Positions 24,656 through 33,153 are shown, counted from the first letter of the stretch. The stretch is DNA of 64,000 bases from Thermoleophilia bacterium (GCA_023382435.1 JAHDVS010000009.1:20299-84298), one strand, 5' to 3'. Program-made: numbers and translations. Notes: a model not told the origin generated them from the letters alone.

Positions 24656-25251
24656 GCGCCCACCCGGCTCTCGACGAGACCGAGCTCCTCGAGCCTGGCC
24701 ATGATCAGCGCGGCGCTCTCCCGGGGGTCGTGAGCCTCCGTGTCGACCGCGATCTCCGCACCCTCCGGAGCCTCGTACGGGTCGTCGACCCCGGTGAAGC
24801 CCTTGATCTCGCCGGCGAACGCCTTCGCGTAGAGGCCCTTGACGTCGCGCCGGGCACACTCGTCGACCGAGGCGTGCACGTGCACCTCGACGAACGGCCC
24901 GTACTCCTCGACGAGTCGCCGCGCGGTCTCGCGCGTCTCCCGGTAGGGCGAGATCGCAGCGACGATCACGGCGGCACCGTGGCGGGTCAGGCGGGCGGCG
25001 ACCCAGCCGATCCGCTCGATGTTCGTGTCGCGGTCCTCCTTCGAGAAACCGAGCCCCTTCGAGAGGTGCGTGCGGACCACGTCGCCGTCGAGGTACTCGA
25101 CGATCTTGCCGCGCTCCTCGAGCTCCGGGCCGACCAGGTGGGCGATCGTGGTCTTGCCGGCGCCCGAGAGCCCGGTGAACCAGAGGGTGAAGCCGCCGCC
25201 CGCGACCCGATCCGATTCGGGGTGCTCGACGGGATGGATGTTGTCGCTCAT
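24652..25251 (-). CDS. cysC: Adenylyl-sulfate kinase
   Basis: A 199-residue kinase that converts APS to PAPS. Walker A is [11 protein letters not shown] (residues 25-35). Other family motifs are [20 protein letters not shown] near residue 53, [12 protein letters not shown] near residue 95 and [16 protein letters not shown] near residue 140. ATG 25251 was chosen over a longer frame to 25287 because it has an AAGGGAG ribosome binding site at the right distance and overlaps the cysH stop (ATGA). Since CysH is probably an APS reductase, PAPS from this enzyme is likely used for sulfation. Confidence 0.93.
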   Translation of the reverse strand: MSDNIHPVEHPESDRVAGGGFTLWFTGLSGAGKTTIAHLVGPELEERGKIVEYLDGDVVRTHLSKGLGFSKEDRDTNIERIGWVAARLTRHGAAVIVAAISPYRETRETARRLVEEYGPFVEVHVHASVDECARRDVKGLYAKAFAGEIKGFTGVDDPYEAPEGAEIAVDTEAHDPRESAALIMARLEELGLVESRVGA

Positions 25252-25946
25252 GTCTCCCTTTCCTCGATTACCTCGTGAATGCCGCATTCGAGCTTGTCCG
25301 AGCCGGCCCAGCGGCCGGCCCGCTCCTCCTCGTCAGCCCGGATCGGGCGGGTGCACGGGATGCACCCGATCGACCGGTAGCCGGCGTCGTGGAGTGGGTT
25401 GTAGGGGATGTCGTTCGCCATGATGTACGACCAGACGCGCTGCTCGTCCCAGTCGGCGAGCGGGTGGATCTTCCAGACGCCGTAGCGCTCCGAGCGCACC
25501 ACCTTCGGCATGCCGGCCCGGCTTGGCGACTGGTCGCGCCGGATCCCCGAGATCCAGGCATCGTACGGCTCGAGCGCCTGGATCAGGGGCTCGACCTTGC
25601 GGATGTGGCAGCACCGGTCGGGGTCGGTCTCCCACAGGTTCGGCCCCTCGGTCGTGTGCTGCTCCGCGACCGTGAGCACCGTCGGGCGGATCAGCGTCAG
25701 CCCGTAGCGCTCGACGAGGCGGTCACGCGTCTCGTAGGTCTCGCGGAAGAAGAGGTGGGTGTCGAGCTCGATCACGTCGACGCCGAGCCCGAGCCCGGAG
25801 ACCATGTGCACGAGCACGGACGACTGCTTCTGCCACGAGCACGTGAGGCAGAGACGCTCGCCGAACTCGGCGTGCGCCCAGCGGATCAGATCCTCGGCGC
25901 CGAGCCGCTCGAGCTCGCTCGCCGGCGCCGACAGCCCGGTCGTCAT
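25248..25946 (-). CDS. cysH: Phosphoadenylyl/adenylyl-sulfate reductase, Fe-S APS-reductase type
   Basis: A 232-residue enzyme. The nucleotide loop is [12 protein letters not shown] (residue 36 on) and the catalytic Cys is in LECGIHE (C221). Two cysteine pairs are present, CC at 112-113 and CxxC at 195-198, which bind a [4Fe-4S] cluster in APS reductases; PAPS-specific enzymes lack them. So it probably reduces APS to sulfite and AMP. ATG 25946 overlaps the comA stop and the TGA overlaps the cysC start. No sulfite reductase gene is in the window. Confidence 0.92.
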   Translation of the reverse strand: MTTGLSAPASELERLGAEDLIRWAHAEFGERLCLTCSWQKQSSVLVHMVSGLGLGVDVIELDTHLFFRETYETRDRLVERYGLTLIRPTVLTVAEQHTTEGPNLWETDPDRCCHIRKVEPLIQALEPYDAWISGIRRDQSPSRAGMPKVVRSERYGVWKIHPLADWDEQRVWSYIMANDIPYNPLHDAGYRSIGCIPCTRPIRADEEERAGRWAGSDKLECGIHEVIEERET

Positions 25947-26719
25947 CCGCCCTCCCCGAGCAGCAGCTCGCGCAGGGTGTCGGCGCGCAGGCCGAGCCTG
26001 AGCGTCTCGAGCGGGATCACCTCGTCGGGTGGGATGTTGCCGAGATTGACCTCCGGGCCGAAGTGCTTGACGAACCAGGCCTGCGCCAGCTTCGCGGGCG
26101 CCTCGAAGATCACGTTCTCGACGTCGATCGAGTGGGCGATCTCGTCGATCAGCCCGGTGCGCATCTCGCCGGTCGGGCGATAGATGCCGGCGGTGCCGCC
26201 CTCGCGCCCCTCGGTGATCACCTTCCAGGCGCCGGCGGCGAGCTCCTCGCGGATCCACTCGACCCACTGGTAGGGGGCGAACACGACGTCTGCGTCCTTC
26301 GAGCCGACCTCGGAGAGGACGACGAAGTCGCGCGACAGCTCCGCGATCAACTCGAGCTTGCGCTCGCGCGTCAGCTCGACCGTGCCGTCGGAGATCTCGA
26401 CATGGGAGAAGCGGTGGTGGGCGAGCCAGCGGCGATACTCGTCGAGCTTGCCGAGCGCGACCGCCGCCTCGAAGAGAGTGCCGCCGCAGACGACGGGAAC
26501 GTCGAGGGAGCGGTAGAGCGCGATCTTCTTCTCGAGGTTCCGGGTCACGTACGAGGTGCCCCAGCCGAGCTTGACGATGTCGACGTAGTCGCCGGCGGTG
26601 TCGAAGAGCCCCTCGATCTCCCGCAGGTTCAGTCCCTTGTCGATCACGTGGGTGAGGCCCCGGGCGCGCGGCTTCGGCGACCGGGCGGGTACGTCGAGGA
26701 ACCCCTCAGAGCCGGTCAT
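25943..26719 (-). CDS. comA: Phosphosulfolactate synthase (ComA family)
   Basis: A 258-residue TIM-barrel protein. GLTHVIDKGLNLREIEGLF near residue 21, DIVKLGWGTSYV near residue 47, VVCGGTLFEAA near residue 76, HVEISDGTVEL near residue 106 and VLSEVGSKD near residue 133 match ComA and its plant/Bacillus relatives. ComA adds sulfite to phosphoenolpyruvate to give (2R)-phospho-3-sulfolactate. Its position between cysH, which makes sulfite, and fumarase fits this. No comB or comC is in the window. ATG 26719 lies 14 nt inside the end of the fumarase beta gene. Confidence 0.87.
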   Translation of the reverse strand: MTGSEGFLDVPARSPKPRARGLTHVIDKGLNLREIEGLFDTAGDYVDIVKLGWGTSYVTRNLEKKIALYRSLDVPVVCGGTLFEAAVALGKLDEYRRWLAHHRFSHVEISDGTVELTRERKLELIAELSRDFVVLSEVGSKDADVVFAPYQWVEWIREELAAGAWKVITEGREGGTAGIYRPTGEMRTGLIDEIAHSIDVENVIFEAPAKLAQAWFVKHFGPEVNLGNIPPDEVIPLETLRLGLRADTLRELLLGEGG

Positions 26720-27290
26720 AGAGAGCCTCCAGCCGCCTGCGCGCCTCCGCCTGGACGTCGTGGTAGAGCGAGGTGCCGTGCGCGTCGATCCCGACCGTGA
26801 GCGGTCCGAAGTCCCGGACCCGGAACAGCCACAGGCACTCGGGCATCAGGTCCTCCCACTCGACCGCCTCGATCTCCTCGATCTGGGTCGTCTCGAGGGC
26901 GGCCGCGCCGCCGACGATCGCGAGGTAGACCATCCCGAGGCGGCGCATCGGCTCGATCGCCTCGTCGGGCAGGCCGCCCTTGCCGCAGATCGCACGCACG
27001 CCGTAATCGATGCCGAGCCCCTCGGTGAACCTGACCATGCGGGCGCTCGTGGTCGTGCCGATGCAGAGCTTCTCGTAGCGCCCATTGCCGAGCGGGCGCA
27101 CGTTCGGTGCAGTGTGGAGAAGCAGGGCGCCCCGGAGATCCATGTGCGGTCGGCGGCCCTCGTCGAACATGCGGATCTGCGTGCGGTCGCGGATCCCGAC
27201 GATGTGCCCGTCGACGACGATCGAGTCGCCCGCACGCAGGTCGCGCACGTGCTGCTCGTCGGTCGGGAAGGTGAGGCGGTAATCGGCCAT
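26706..27290 (-). CDS. Class I fumarate hydratase, beta subunit (C-terminal type)
   Basis: A 194-residue protein matching the Fe-S hydro-lyase beta domain: SIVVDGHIVGIRDRTQIR near residue 24, ALLLHTAPNVRP near residue 54, IGTTTSARMV near residue 76, and ICGKGGLPDEAI near residue 99, with GPLTVGIDAHGTSLYHDV close to the end. In two-subunit fumarases and tartrate dehydratases this chain completes the active site. The ATG at 27290 shares one base with the alpha-subunit stop (TGATG). Fumarase is more likely than tartrate dehydratase because a NadB-like flavoprotein precedes it, but the sequence alone does not decide. Confidence 0.85.
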   Translation of the reverse strand: MADYRLTFPTDEQHVRDLRAGDSIVVDGHIVGIRDRTQIRMFDEGRRPHMDLRGALLLHTAPNVRPLGNGRYEKLCIGTTTSARMVRFTEGLGIDYGVRAICGKGGLPDEAIEPMRRLGMVYLAIVGGAAALETTQIEEIEAVEWEDLMPECLWLFRVRDFGPLTVGIDAHGTSLYHDVQAEARRRLEALYDRL

Positions 27291-28198
27291 CACGCGTCCC
27301 GGTCGTAGCGCACGTCGCCGTCGGCGGTGACGTGCGCGCTCGCCCGCCGAGCCGCCCAGCACTGGTAGTTGACGGCGACCGGGTTCAGGGTCATGTGCGT
27401 ATCCGCGTGCTCGACGTGGCACTGGAGCACGGTCACGTCGCCGCCGAGGCCCATCGGGCCGATCCCCGTCTCGTTCAAGAGCCCGTACAGGTCGTCCTCG
27501 AGCCTTGCGACCTCCGGGTCGGGGTTGCGGGTGCCGATCGGCCGGGCGATCGCCTCCTTGGCGAGGTGCATGGCGTAGTCGGCTGTGCCGCCGATACCGA
27601 CGCCGACGATTCCGGGCGGGCACGGCTTGCCACCGGCGCCGACGATCGAGTCGAGCACGAACCGCTTGATCCCGGCGACGCCGTCGGCCGGCACGCACAT
27701 CCTGAGGAAGCTCATGTTCTCGGAGCCGGACCCCTTCGGAACGCACTTGACGTCGAGGTCGTCGCGGCCCGTCACGAACTCCCAGTGGACGATCGGGACG
27801 CGGTAGCCGACGTTCGGGCCGGTGTTCTGGCGCGTCAGCGTGTGGACGGTGTTCGACCGCAGCGGATGCTCGACGGTCGCGCGCTCGGTGCCGCGGCGCA
27901 GGGCCTCGTAGATGCGGGCGGGGTGGAGCGGGAAGCCCTCCCCGACCCGGCAGTAGTAGACGGCGATCCCGGTGTCCTGGCAGACGAGGTTGTCCTCGCG
28001 GTCGGCCACCTCGACGTTGCGGACGATCGTGTCGAGCACGCGGCGGCCGGGCACCGAGGTCTCCCGCTCCCGGGCCGCGCCGAGCGCGTCCCGCAGATCC
28101 TGCGGGATGTCCTTGAGCGCCCACACGTAGAGGTAGGCGGCGGCGTCCTCGACGACCCGCTCGACGGGCCGGACAGGTCCGGCCCCTACGGCATCCAC
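27290..28198 (-). CDS. Class I fumarate hydratase, alpha subunit (N-terminal type)
   Basis: A 302-residue [4Fe-4S] hydro-lyase. The cluster cysteines are in NLVCQDTG near residue 73, [19 protein letters not shown] near residue 190, and [14 protein letters not shown] near residue 260. [11 protein letters not shown] near residue 155 is also conserved. It interconverts fumarate and malate, or acts on tartrate. GTG 28198 lies just after the stop of the upstream flavoprotein. The pair is translated from the long 29.4-22.7 kb operon. Confidence 0.87.
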   Translation of the reverse strand: MDAVGAGPVRPVERVVEDAAAYLYVWALKDIPQDLRDALGAARERETSVPGRRVLDTIVRNVEVADREDNLVCQDTGIAVYYCRVGEGFPLHPARIYEALRRGTERATVEHPLRSNTVHTLTRQNTGPNVGYRVPIVHWEFVTGRDDLDVKCVPKGSGSENMSFLRMCVPADGVAGIKRFVLDSIVGAGGKPCPPGIVGVGIGGTADYAMHLAKEAIARPIGTRNPDPEVARLEDDLYGLLNETGIGPMGLGGDVTVLQCHVEHADTHMTLNPVAVNYQCWAARRASAHVTADGDVRYDRDA

Positions 28199-28199
28199 C

Positions 28200-29408
28200 T
28201 CACGACCTCGCTTTCTCCGCGGCCGCCGCCCCCGCGCGCCGACCGAAGACGACGCACTCGAGCAGCGAGTTCCCCATCATGCGGTTGCGGCCGTGCGTGC
28301 CCCCGGCGATCTCTCCGCACGCGTAGAGGCCCTCGACGGTCGTCTGACCGCGCGCATCGATCACGAGCCCGCCGTTCTGGTAGTGGAGGACGGGGCGGGT
28401 GAGAACCGGCTCGGCAAGGGGGTCCACACCCGCCGCGCGGTAGCGGCGCAGCATGTAGGGAAGCGAGAGCTCGGCGTCGGCGCGGGCGATCCCCGTCGTG
28501 TCGAGCCAGACGGCGGAGCGCCCGTCGGGGGCCGTCACGCCGCGACCCTCGTCGAGCTCGCGGAGGATCGCGTCGGCGACGACGTCGCGGGGCGCCAGCT
28601 CGTCGACGAAGCGCTCGCGCGCGGCATTGAGAAGCGTCGCGCCGTAGGCGCGCGTCGTCTCGGGAATCGAGTACCCCAGCACTCCCGCGGGCCATGCTCC
28701 GCCGGTGGGGTGGTACTGGAGCGCATCGAGGTCGCGGGCGAGCGCGCCGAGCGCGAGCGCGAGCTCCGTGACCTCGCCCGTCGCGCCCGGATGGTTCGTC
28801 GACAGCTCGCCTCTGAGCTCGGCCTCGCGAAAGCAGCGCCCGCCCGCCGCCAGCACGACGGCGCCCGCCGTGACCTCGGCCTCCTTGCCGCTCTTCGGCC
28901 GGCAGGTCGCGACCAGGCCGTTCTCCGTGCGGCGAAGGGCGACGAGGGGATGACCTGGCAGCGCGGTCGCGCCGGAGACGTCGAGCGCGCTCCTCAGGGC
29001 CGTCGTGATCGCGTGACCGGTGCGGTCACCGACCTGGAGCAGGCGAGACCGGCTCGCGCCGCCGCAGCGCGCGAGCCGGTACCCCCCATTCTGGCGGGTG
29101 AACGCGACCCCGTGGTGCTCCAGCCAGTGGATCGCGGCGGGCCCCTCCGAGGTCAGGGCCTCGACGAGGCCGGGGTCGGCCGTCTCGTGGGAGCTGCGCC
29201 AGACGTCCCCGGCATGAAGCTCGGGCGAGTCGTCCGCGCCGACGGCCGCCTGAATCCCGCCCTGGGCCTTGGCCGAGTTCGACGACTGGAGCGAGCCCTT
29301 GGTCACGAGCGCGACCCGCGCCCCGGCGCGCCGCGCGGAGAGCGCGGCAGCGAGGCCGGAGGCGCCGCTTCCGACCACGAGTACGTCGACGCTGAGACCC
29401 CGGGCCAC
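28200..29408 (-). CDS. NadB/fumarate-reductase-like FAD flavoprotein, short form
   Basis: A 402-residue protein. The FAD Rossmann motif is VDVLVVGSGASGLAAALSA (residue 7 on). Typical active-site segments follow: SNSAKAQGGIQAAV near residue 44, YHPTGG near residue 235, ELAPRDVVADAILRELDEG near residue 270, and GLYACGEIAGGTHGRNRMMGNSLLE near residue 360. It resembles L-aspartate oxidase and fumarate reductase flavoproteins but stops right after the FAD domain; the C-terminal helical domain (over 100 residues in NadB) is missing. GTG 29408 was chosen because a TACGAT box lies 7 nt upstream; ATG 29417 is the alternative. It heads the fumarase/comA/cys operon. Confidence 0.75.
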   Translation of the reverse strand: MARGLSVDVLVVGSGASGLAAALSARRAGARVALVTKGSLQSSNSAKAQGGIQAAVGADDSPELHAGDVWRSSHETADPGLVEALTSEGPAAIHWLEHHGVAFTRQNGGYRLARCGGASRSRLLQVGDRTGHAITTALRSALDVSGATALPGHPLVALRRTENGLVATCRPKSGKEAEVTAGAVVLAAGGRCFREAELRGELSTNHPGATGEVTELALALGALARDLDALQYHPTGGAWPAGVLGYSIPETTRAYGATLLNAARERFVDELAPRDVVADAILRELDEGRGVTAPDGRSAVWLDTTGIARADAELSLPYMLRRYRAAGVDPLAEPVLTRPVLHYQNGGLVIDARGQTTVEGLYACGEIAGGTHGRNRMMGNSLLECVVFGRRAGAAAAEKARS

Positions 29409-29415
29409 CGCACGC

Positions 29416-29421
29416 ATCGTA
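29416..29421 (-). promoter_or_regulatory. Candidate -10 box (TACGAT) of the NadB-like/fumarase/comA/cys operon
   Basis: On the minus strand TACGAT is 7 nt before GTG 29408. A perfect palindrome lies 10 nt further upstream, over the -35 region. Confidence 0.4.
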
Positions 29422-29431
29422 CCACAAGATC

Positions 29432-29450
29432 GCTAATGCATGTGATTAGC
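29432..29450. promoter_or_regulatory. Palindrome, possible operator upstream of the sulfur operon
   Basis: GCTAAT (29432-29437), 7 nt, ATTAGC (29445-29450) form a perfect 6-bp inverted repeat. It is AT-rich in a 70% GC region, sits at the -35 position of the minus-strand operon, and has no T-run, so an operator is more likely than a terminator. TAATG also occurs in the promoter of the LysR gene (32328-32342). It overlaps the stop codon of the MFS gene. Confidence 0.4.
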
Positions 29451-30701
29451 AGTCCTTATGTGTGCCGCCGCAGCCGCGAGACCGACACGCTCCGTGTCGC
29501 GCATCCCCGGCAGGAACAGGAAGAGCAGTGTCCCGAGCCCGCCGAGCACGCCCGCGCCGACCAGGGTCTCCTCCGGGCCGACCAGCTCGGCCACCGGGCC
29601 GGTGAGTGCGAACGAGGCCGGCACGAGGGCGACCGAGACGAGCCAGTCGAAACCCTCGACGCGCCCCAGCAGCCCCGGCGGCACGAGCCGGTGCAGGAGC
29701 GTGCCCCAGACGATCATGCCGGCCGCGAAGCACGCCCCCTCGACCAGGCTCGCGGCCATCGCCTGCCAGAGAGCGGTCGAGAAGCCGTACACCACGATCG
29801 TCAGCGAGCCGAGCGCCCAGGCCGTGTACATGAACGTGATGTGGCGGCGGGGAAGCCCCCGCTGGGCGATCGCGACCGAGGCGACGATGGCGCCGACGCC
29901 GCCGCTCGCGAAGATCAGGCCGAGATCGCCGGCGCTGCCGCCGAGCTCGTTCTTGACGAGGTAGGGGATCAGCACCTCGTACGGCCCCCAGAAGAAGAGC
30001 ATCGTCACGCAGCCGGCGACGAGCGTCCACCAGATCCAGACCTGCGAGCGGACGAACCGGAACCCCTCGCGCACCTCGCGCCGGAACGAGCGCTCCGCGG
30101 CCCGGGCGAGCGGCCGCGGCTCCATCAGGAGCAGGGCGGCGGCCGAGACGGCGAAGAGGCCCGCGGCGACGGCGAACGCCCCCCCGGAGCCCGCGAGCGC
30201 GATCACGCCGCCGCCGAGCGCGGGACCCGCGAGCCGCTGGGCGAGCGGCCGCATGAGCTGGTTCAGCGAGTTCGCCTCGACCAGCCGGTCGGTCGGCACG
30301 ATGTCGGGAACGATCGCGGCGAACGCCGGCCCGAAGAACGCCTCCCCGACGCCGTAGAGGACGACGATCGCGATCAGGTGCCAGAGCTCGAGGCTGCCCG
30401 TCAGAGACAGCCCGGCGATCAGCCCGAAGGCGACGACACGTGCGAGGTCGGCGCCGATCATCACCTTGCGGCGGTCGGCGCGGTCGGAGACGACTCCGCC
30501 GACGAGCACGAACACGACGAGCGGCACCGTGGTGGCGACCCCGACGAGCGACAGCGCCGTGGGCGCGTTCGACAGCTCGTACACCTGCCACGCGATCGCG
30601 ACGAGGTAGATCCCGTCACCGAGCAGCGCGGTCGTGAGGCCGAAGTAGAGGACGGCGAAGTCGCGGATTCGCAACGGGCGGAGGATCCTCGGCATCGTCA
30701 T
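29433..30701 (-). CDS. MFS transporter, DHA3-type exporter
   Basis: A 422-residue protein with 12 predicted transmembrane helices. RIRDFAVLYFGLTTALLGDGI at the N-terminus and GGVVSDRADRRKVMIGADL near residue 68 (the A-motif loop between helices 2 and 3) mark the major facilitator superfamily, in the group of enterobactin-exporter or macrolide-efflux-like proteins. Its substrate is unknown. ATG 30701 was chosen: the family start MPRILRPLRIRDF follows closely and GAGGAAG lies 9 nt upstream. It is 54 nt downstream of the next minus-strand gene. Confidence 0.8.
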   Translation of the reverse strand: MTMPRILRPLRIRDFAVLYFGLTTALLGDGIYLVAIAWQVYELSNAPTALSLVGVATTVPLVVFVLVGGVVSDRADRRKVMIGADLARVVAFGLIAGLSLTGSLELWHLIAIVVLYGVGEAFFGPAFAAIVPDIVPTDRLVEANSLNQLMRPLAQRLAGPALGGGVIALAGSGGAFAVAAGLFAVSAAALLLMEPRPLARAAERSFRREVREGFRFVRSQVWIWWTLVAGCVTMLFFWGPYEVLIPYLVKNELGGSAGDLGLIFASGGVGAIVASVAIAQRGLPRRHITFMYTAWALGSLTIVVYGFSTALWQAMAASLVEGACFAAGMIVWGTLLHRLVPPGLLGRVEGFDWLVSVALVPASFALTGPVAELVGPEETLVGAGVLGGLGTLLFLFLPGMRDTERVGLAAAAAHIRTANHMH

Positions 30702-30755
30702 GACAGCTCGCTTCCTCGTCCGGTGCCGGGGAGCTCCCGGCAACCGCGCGCGGCG

Positions 30756-31409
30756 TCAGCCGCCGAGGCCGCCGAGGATGGCGAACGGGTTCTGGGGCGC
30801 GACCTCCCAGACCATGTCGCCGCCCGGCTGGACGTGCACGGTGGCGGCGGGAAGCTCCCGACGCAACCGCTCGGCCAGCTCGCGAGCCTGCTCCTCGCTG
30901 ATCGCGCCCACGAGCAGGAAGGAGTGGCGTCGGACGACCGGAACGCCCTCCGACTCGAGGCGTTCCGCCAACGCCACGCATTCGGCGTGCCCGGGCAGCT
31001 CGACCCTGACCTCCCAGTCCGCGTGGCCGCTCGCCAGGGCCTCCGCCTCCTCGCGAGCCTCGCGACGGGCTTCCTCGGCCGCCAGCTCCGCCGCCGTGGC
31101 CGGCAGCGGCACGCTGATGTCCACCCAGGCCTCCTCGACGGGATGCCAGCGCTCGACGGCCACGAGCGCATCGTCCCCCTGCTCCTCGAGCTCGACGTGG
31201 ACGTGGCGCTCCACCGCGCTCGTCTGCGCCTCGGAGCCCGCGTAGAGGAAAACGCGGGCCGCGTCGCGGCTGACGATCACGCGGTCGCCGAATCGCCGGC
31301 GCTCCTCCGCGGCGAATCGCCTAGCGTCGAGACGCTCGAGCAGGTCGGCGCCGTCGGCCTCGTCGTCGAAGTCGACGGTGATCCTGAAGTCGTCGGACAC
31401 GACCGTCAT
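30756..31409 (-). CDS. Unknown soluble protein coupled to a LysR gene
   Basis: A 217-residue acidic protein with no signal or membrane segment. The N-terminal part (MTVVSDDFRITVDFDDEADG) and the part from residue 130 (WEVRVELPGHAECVALAERLESEGVPVVRR) look like two related alpha/beta units, with an alanine/glutamate-rich helix (residues 107-128) between them. The second half resembles the SPOR-like or ferredoxin-like pattern seen in small actinobacterial proteins. I do not recognise a function. The ATG overlaps the stop of the LysR gene (ATGA), so it is co-expressed with the regulator. Confidence 0.6.
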   Translation of the reverse strand: MTVVSDDFRITVDFDDEADGADLLERLDARRFAAEERRRFGDRVIVSRDAARVFLYAGSEAQTSAVERHVHVELEEQGDDALVAVERWHPVEEAWVDISVPLPATAAELAAEEARREAREEAEALASGHADWEVRVELPGHAECVALAERLESEGVPVVRRHSFLLVGAISEEQARELAERLRRELPAATVHVQPGGDMVWEVAPQNPFAILGGLGG

Positions 31410-32329
31410 TCTGACTGCTCGCGGCCCTCGCGGTGGGCGGCTTCGACCCGCGCCTTCGCGAATGCGGCGAACTCCCGCCCGGCCCGGGTGGGGACCCGGC
31501 CAGCGGCGCGCACGAGGTAGATCTCGCGGGCGGGTGCCAGACCACGTACCGTCGCCGTGCCGAGCGTGCCGGCGGCCAGCTCCTCCTCGAGCGCGGCGCG
31601 GGAGATGAACCCGACCCCGTAGCCGGCGACGACCGCGCTCTTCACGGACTCCTGGAGGCCGAGCTCGATCCTCGCAGCGGGACGCAGACGCACCCGAGCG
31701 CGGCGCAGCTCTCCCTCGACGACCTGACGCACTCCGGCGCCGTCCTGCATCTCGATCAGGGTCTCCCCGGAGAGGTCGGCAGCCTCCACCGTTTGCCCGG
31801 CCAGCCGATGGCCGCGCGGCACGGCGAGCACGATCTCGTCCCGGGCGAGTGGCTCGAAGTCGAGCGTGCGGGCCCGGGTGCGGGCTCCCACCACCCCGAG
31901 CTCGAGCTCGCGGGCGGCCACACGGTCGATCACGGTCTGCGTGTCGAAGATCGAGAGCGCGACGCGCAGCCCGGGGTGGCGGCGCGCGAACTCGCACGCG
32001 AGCAGGGGCACGAGGCGGCCGCCGGGGCCCGTGGATGCTCCGACCGCAAGCATTCCTCGTAGCTCCGCCCCCTCGCCCGCCGCAAGCTCGTCGAGGAGTT
32101 GCTGCTCGGCCTGCAACACGCGCTGGGCCGCCAGATACAGGCGCCGGCCGGCCTCCGTCGGCTCGACCCGCCGGCCGGAGCGGTCGAGTAGCCGCTGGCC
32201 CACTCGCTCCTCGAGCGTCCGCACCTGGAGGCTAACGGCAGGCTGCGTGACGCCGAGACGCTCGGCGGCCTGCGAGAAGCTCCGCCGCTCAACGACCGCG
32301 CAGAACGACGCGAGCTGGCGCGTATCCAT
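31406..32329 (-). CDS. LysR-family transcriptional regulator
   Basis: A 307-residue protein. The N-terminal winged helix-turn-helix is typical: QLASFCAVVERRSFSQAAERLG, then TQPAVSLQVRTLEERVGQRL, and EPTEAGRRLYL. The effector domain follows from about residue 90, with VGASTGPGGRLVP and SVKSAVVAGYGVGFISRAA near residue 220. It may control the nearby sulfur operon, in the manner of CysB/Cbl-like regulators, but the inducer is unknown. ATG 32329 has a CATAAT box 8 nt upstream. Confidence 0.88.
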   Translation of the reverse strand: MDTRQLASFCAVVERRSFSQAAERLGVTQPAVSLQVRTLEERVGQRLLDRSGRRVEPTEAGRRLYLAAQRVLQAEQQLLDELAAGEGAELRGMLAVGASTGPGGRLVPLLACEFARRHPGLRVALSIFDTQTVIDRVAARELELGVVGARTRARTLDFEPLARDEIVLAVPRGHRLAGQTVEAADLSGETLIEMQDGAGVRQVVEGELRRARVRLRPAARIELGLQESVKSAVVAGYGVGFISRAALEEELAAGTLGTATVRGLAPAREIYLVRAAGRVPTRAGREFAAFAKARVEAAHREGREQSE

Positions 32330-32337
32330 TAGCGCCC

Positions 32338-32343
32338 ATTATG
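32338..32343 (-). promoter_or_regulatory. Candidate -10 box (CATAAT) of the LysR gene
   Basis: On the minus strand CATAAT is followed by 8 nt and the ATG at 32329. The segment also has two TAATG copies 10 nt apart (start to start), a possible autoregulatory site. Confidence 0.4.
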
Positions 32344-32373
32344 CCTCGCATCACTCGCAGCGGCGCTCGGCCG

Positions 32374-33147
32374 CTACGCCCCGAGCAGCTTGTCCAGCGC
32401 CTCGCGGAAGGGCTCCGGCTCGAGCGTCGAGTACTCGACCACCGACAGCTTCCCGCCAGCCTTCGCCGCGAGGAAGCTCGGCGTCGAGCGGATGCCGCCT
32501 GCCTGCGCCTCGCCGGCGGAGGCACCGAGCTCGTCGTCCACGGCGTCCGAGTCCATGTCCGCAAGCATCTTCTCGACATCGAGCCCTGCCACCGCGGCGC
32601 CGACGTCGCGCAGCAATCGGTCGGTAACCCAGCCGTCGTTCTCGTCCCCCTGGTGCTCGTAGAGCAGATGCTCCACGTGCCACGCCCGCTCCTGGAAGCC
32701 GGCGGCGATGACCGCGCGCATCGCCTTCTCCGAGTCGGGGCCGATGAAGGCGAGGCCGCGGAGCTGGATCCGCACCTTGCCGGTCCGCACGTAATCCGCG
32801 ATCAGGTCGGGCAGCACGTTCGTGGACGCTTTCTGGCAGAACGGGCACTGCATGTCGACGAACTCGTACATGATCACCGGAGCGGCCGGATCCCCGAGCC
32901 AGAGGCCGTCCTGCGCGATCCCGTCGAGGAGCTGCGCGGTCGCCGTGCCGTCGACGCCCGCGGACGGCGCGGAGTCGTCGTCGCCGCCGAGGACGCTCGC
33001 GAGAACGAGCACGATCGCCACCACCGCCGCGATCCCGCCGATGCCGCCGTACAGCCACGCGCGCGGCAGACCGCCGCCGCCCTTCCCCACCGGCGGCGGG
33101 GATTTCGGGGTCTGGGAGCGCGACTTGCGAGCGGCCTTGCCGGACAT
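32374..33147 (-). CDS. Membrane-anchored DsbA-family thiol oxidoreductase
   Basis: A 257-residue protein. A basic N-terminus and one transmembrane helix (residues 30-53) are followed by a thioredoxin fold: EFVDMQCPFCQKAS (active-site CPFC, C101 and C104), QLRGLAFIGPDSEKAMRA near residue 128, and GGIRSTPSFLA (cis-Pro) near residue 217. It should form or shuffle disulfides in exported proteins. The usual partner VKOR is not next to it. ATG 33147 has a TACGCT box 6 nt upstream. Confidence 0.88.
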   Translation of the reverse strand: MSGKAARKSRSQTPKSPPPVGKGGGGLPRAWLYGGIGGIAAVVAIVLVLASVLGGDDDSAPSAGVDGTATAQLLDGIAQDGLWLGDPAAPVIMYEFVDMQCPFCQKASTNVLPDLIADYVRTGKVRIQLRGLAFIGPDSEKAMRAVIAAGFQERAWHVEHLLYEHQGDENDGWVTDRLLRDVGAAVAGLDVEKMLADMDSDAVDDELGASAGEAQAGGIRSTPSFLAAKAGGKLSVVEYSTLEPEPFREALDKLLGA

Positions 33148-33153
33148 CGCTAC

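Noticed and set aside
29432..29450. Palindrome read as a terminator of the MFS gene
   Set aside because: The stem is only 6 bp, AT-rich, with no T-run, and it overlaps the stop codon; an operator fits better.
28293..31520. A plus-strand open frame of over 1000 codons
   Set aside because: It runs antisense to the NadB-like and MFS genes, is rich in Arg, Glu and Ala, and shows no domain. Long antisense frames are expected at 70% GC.
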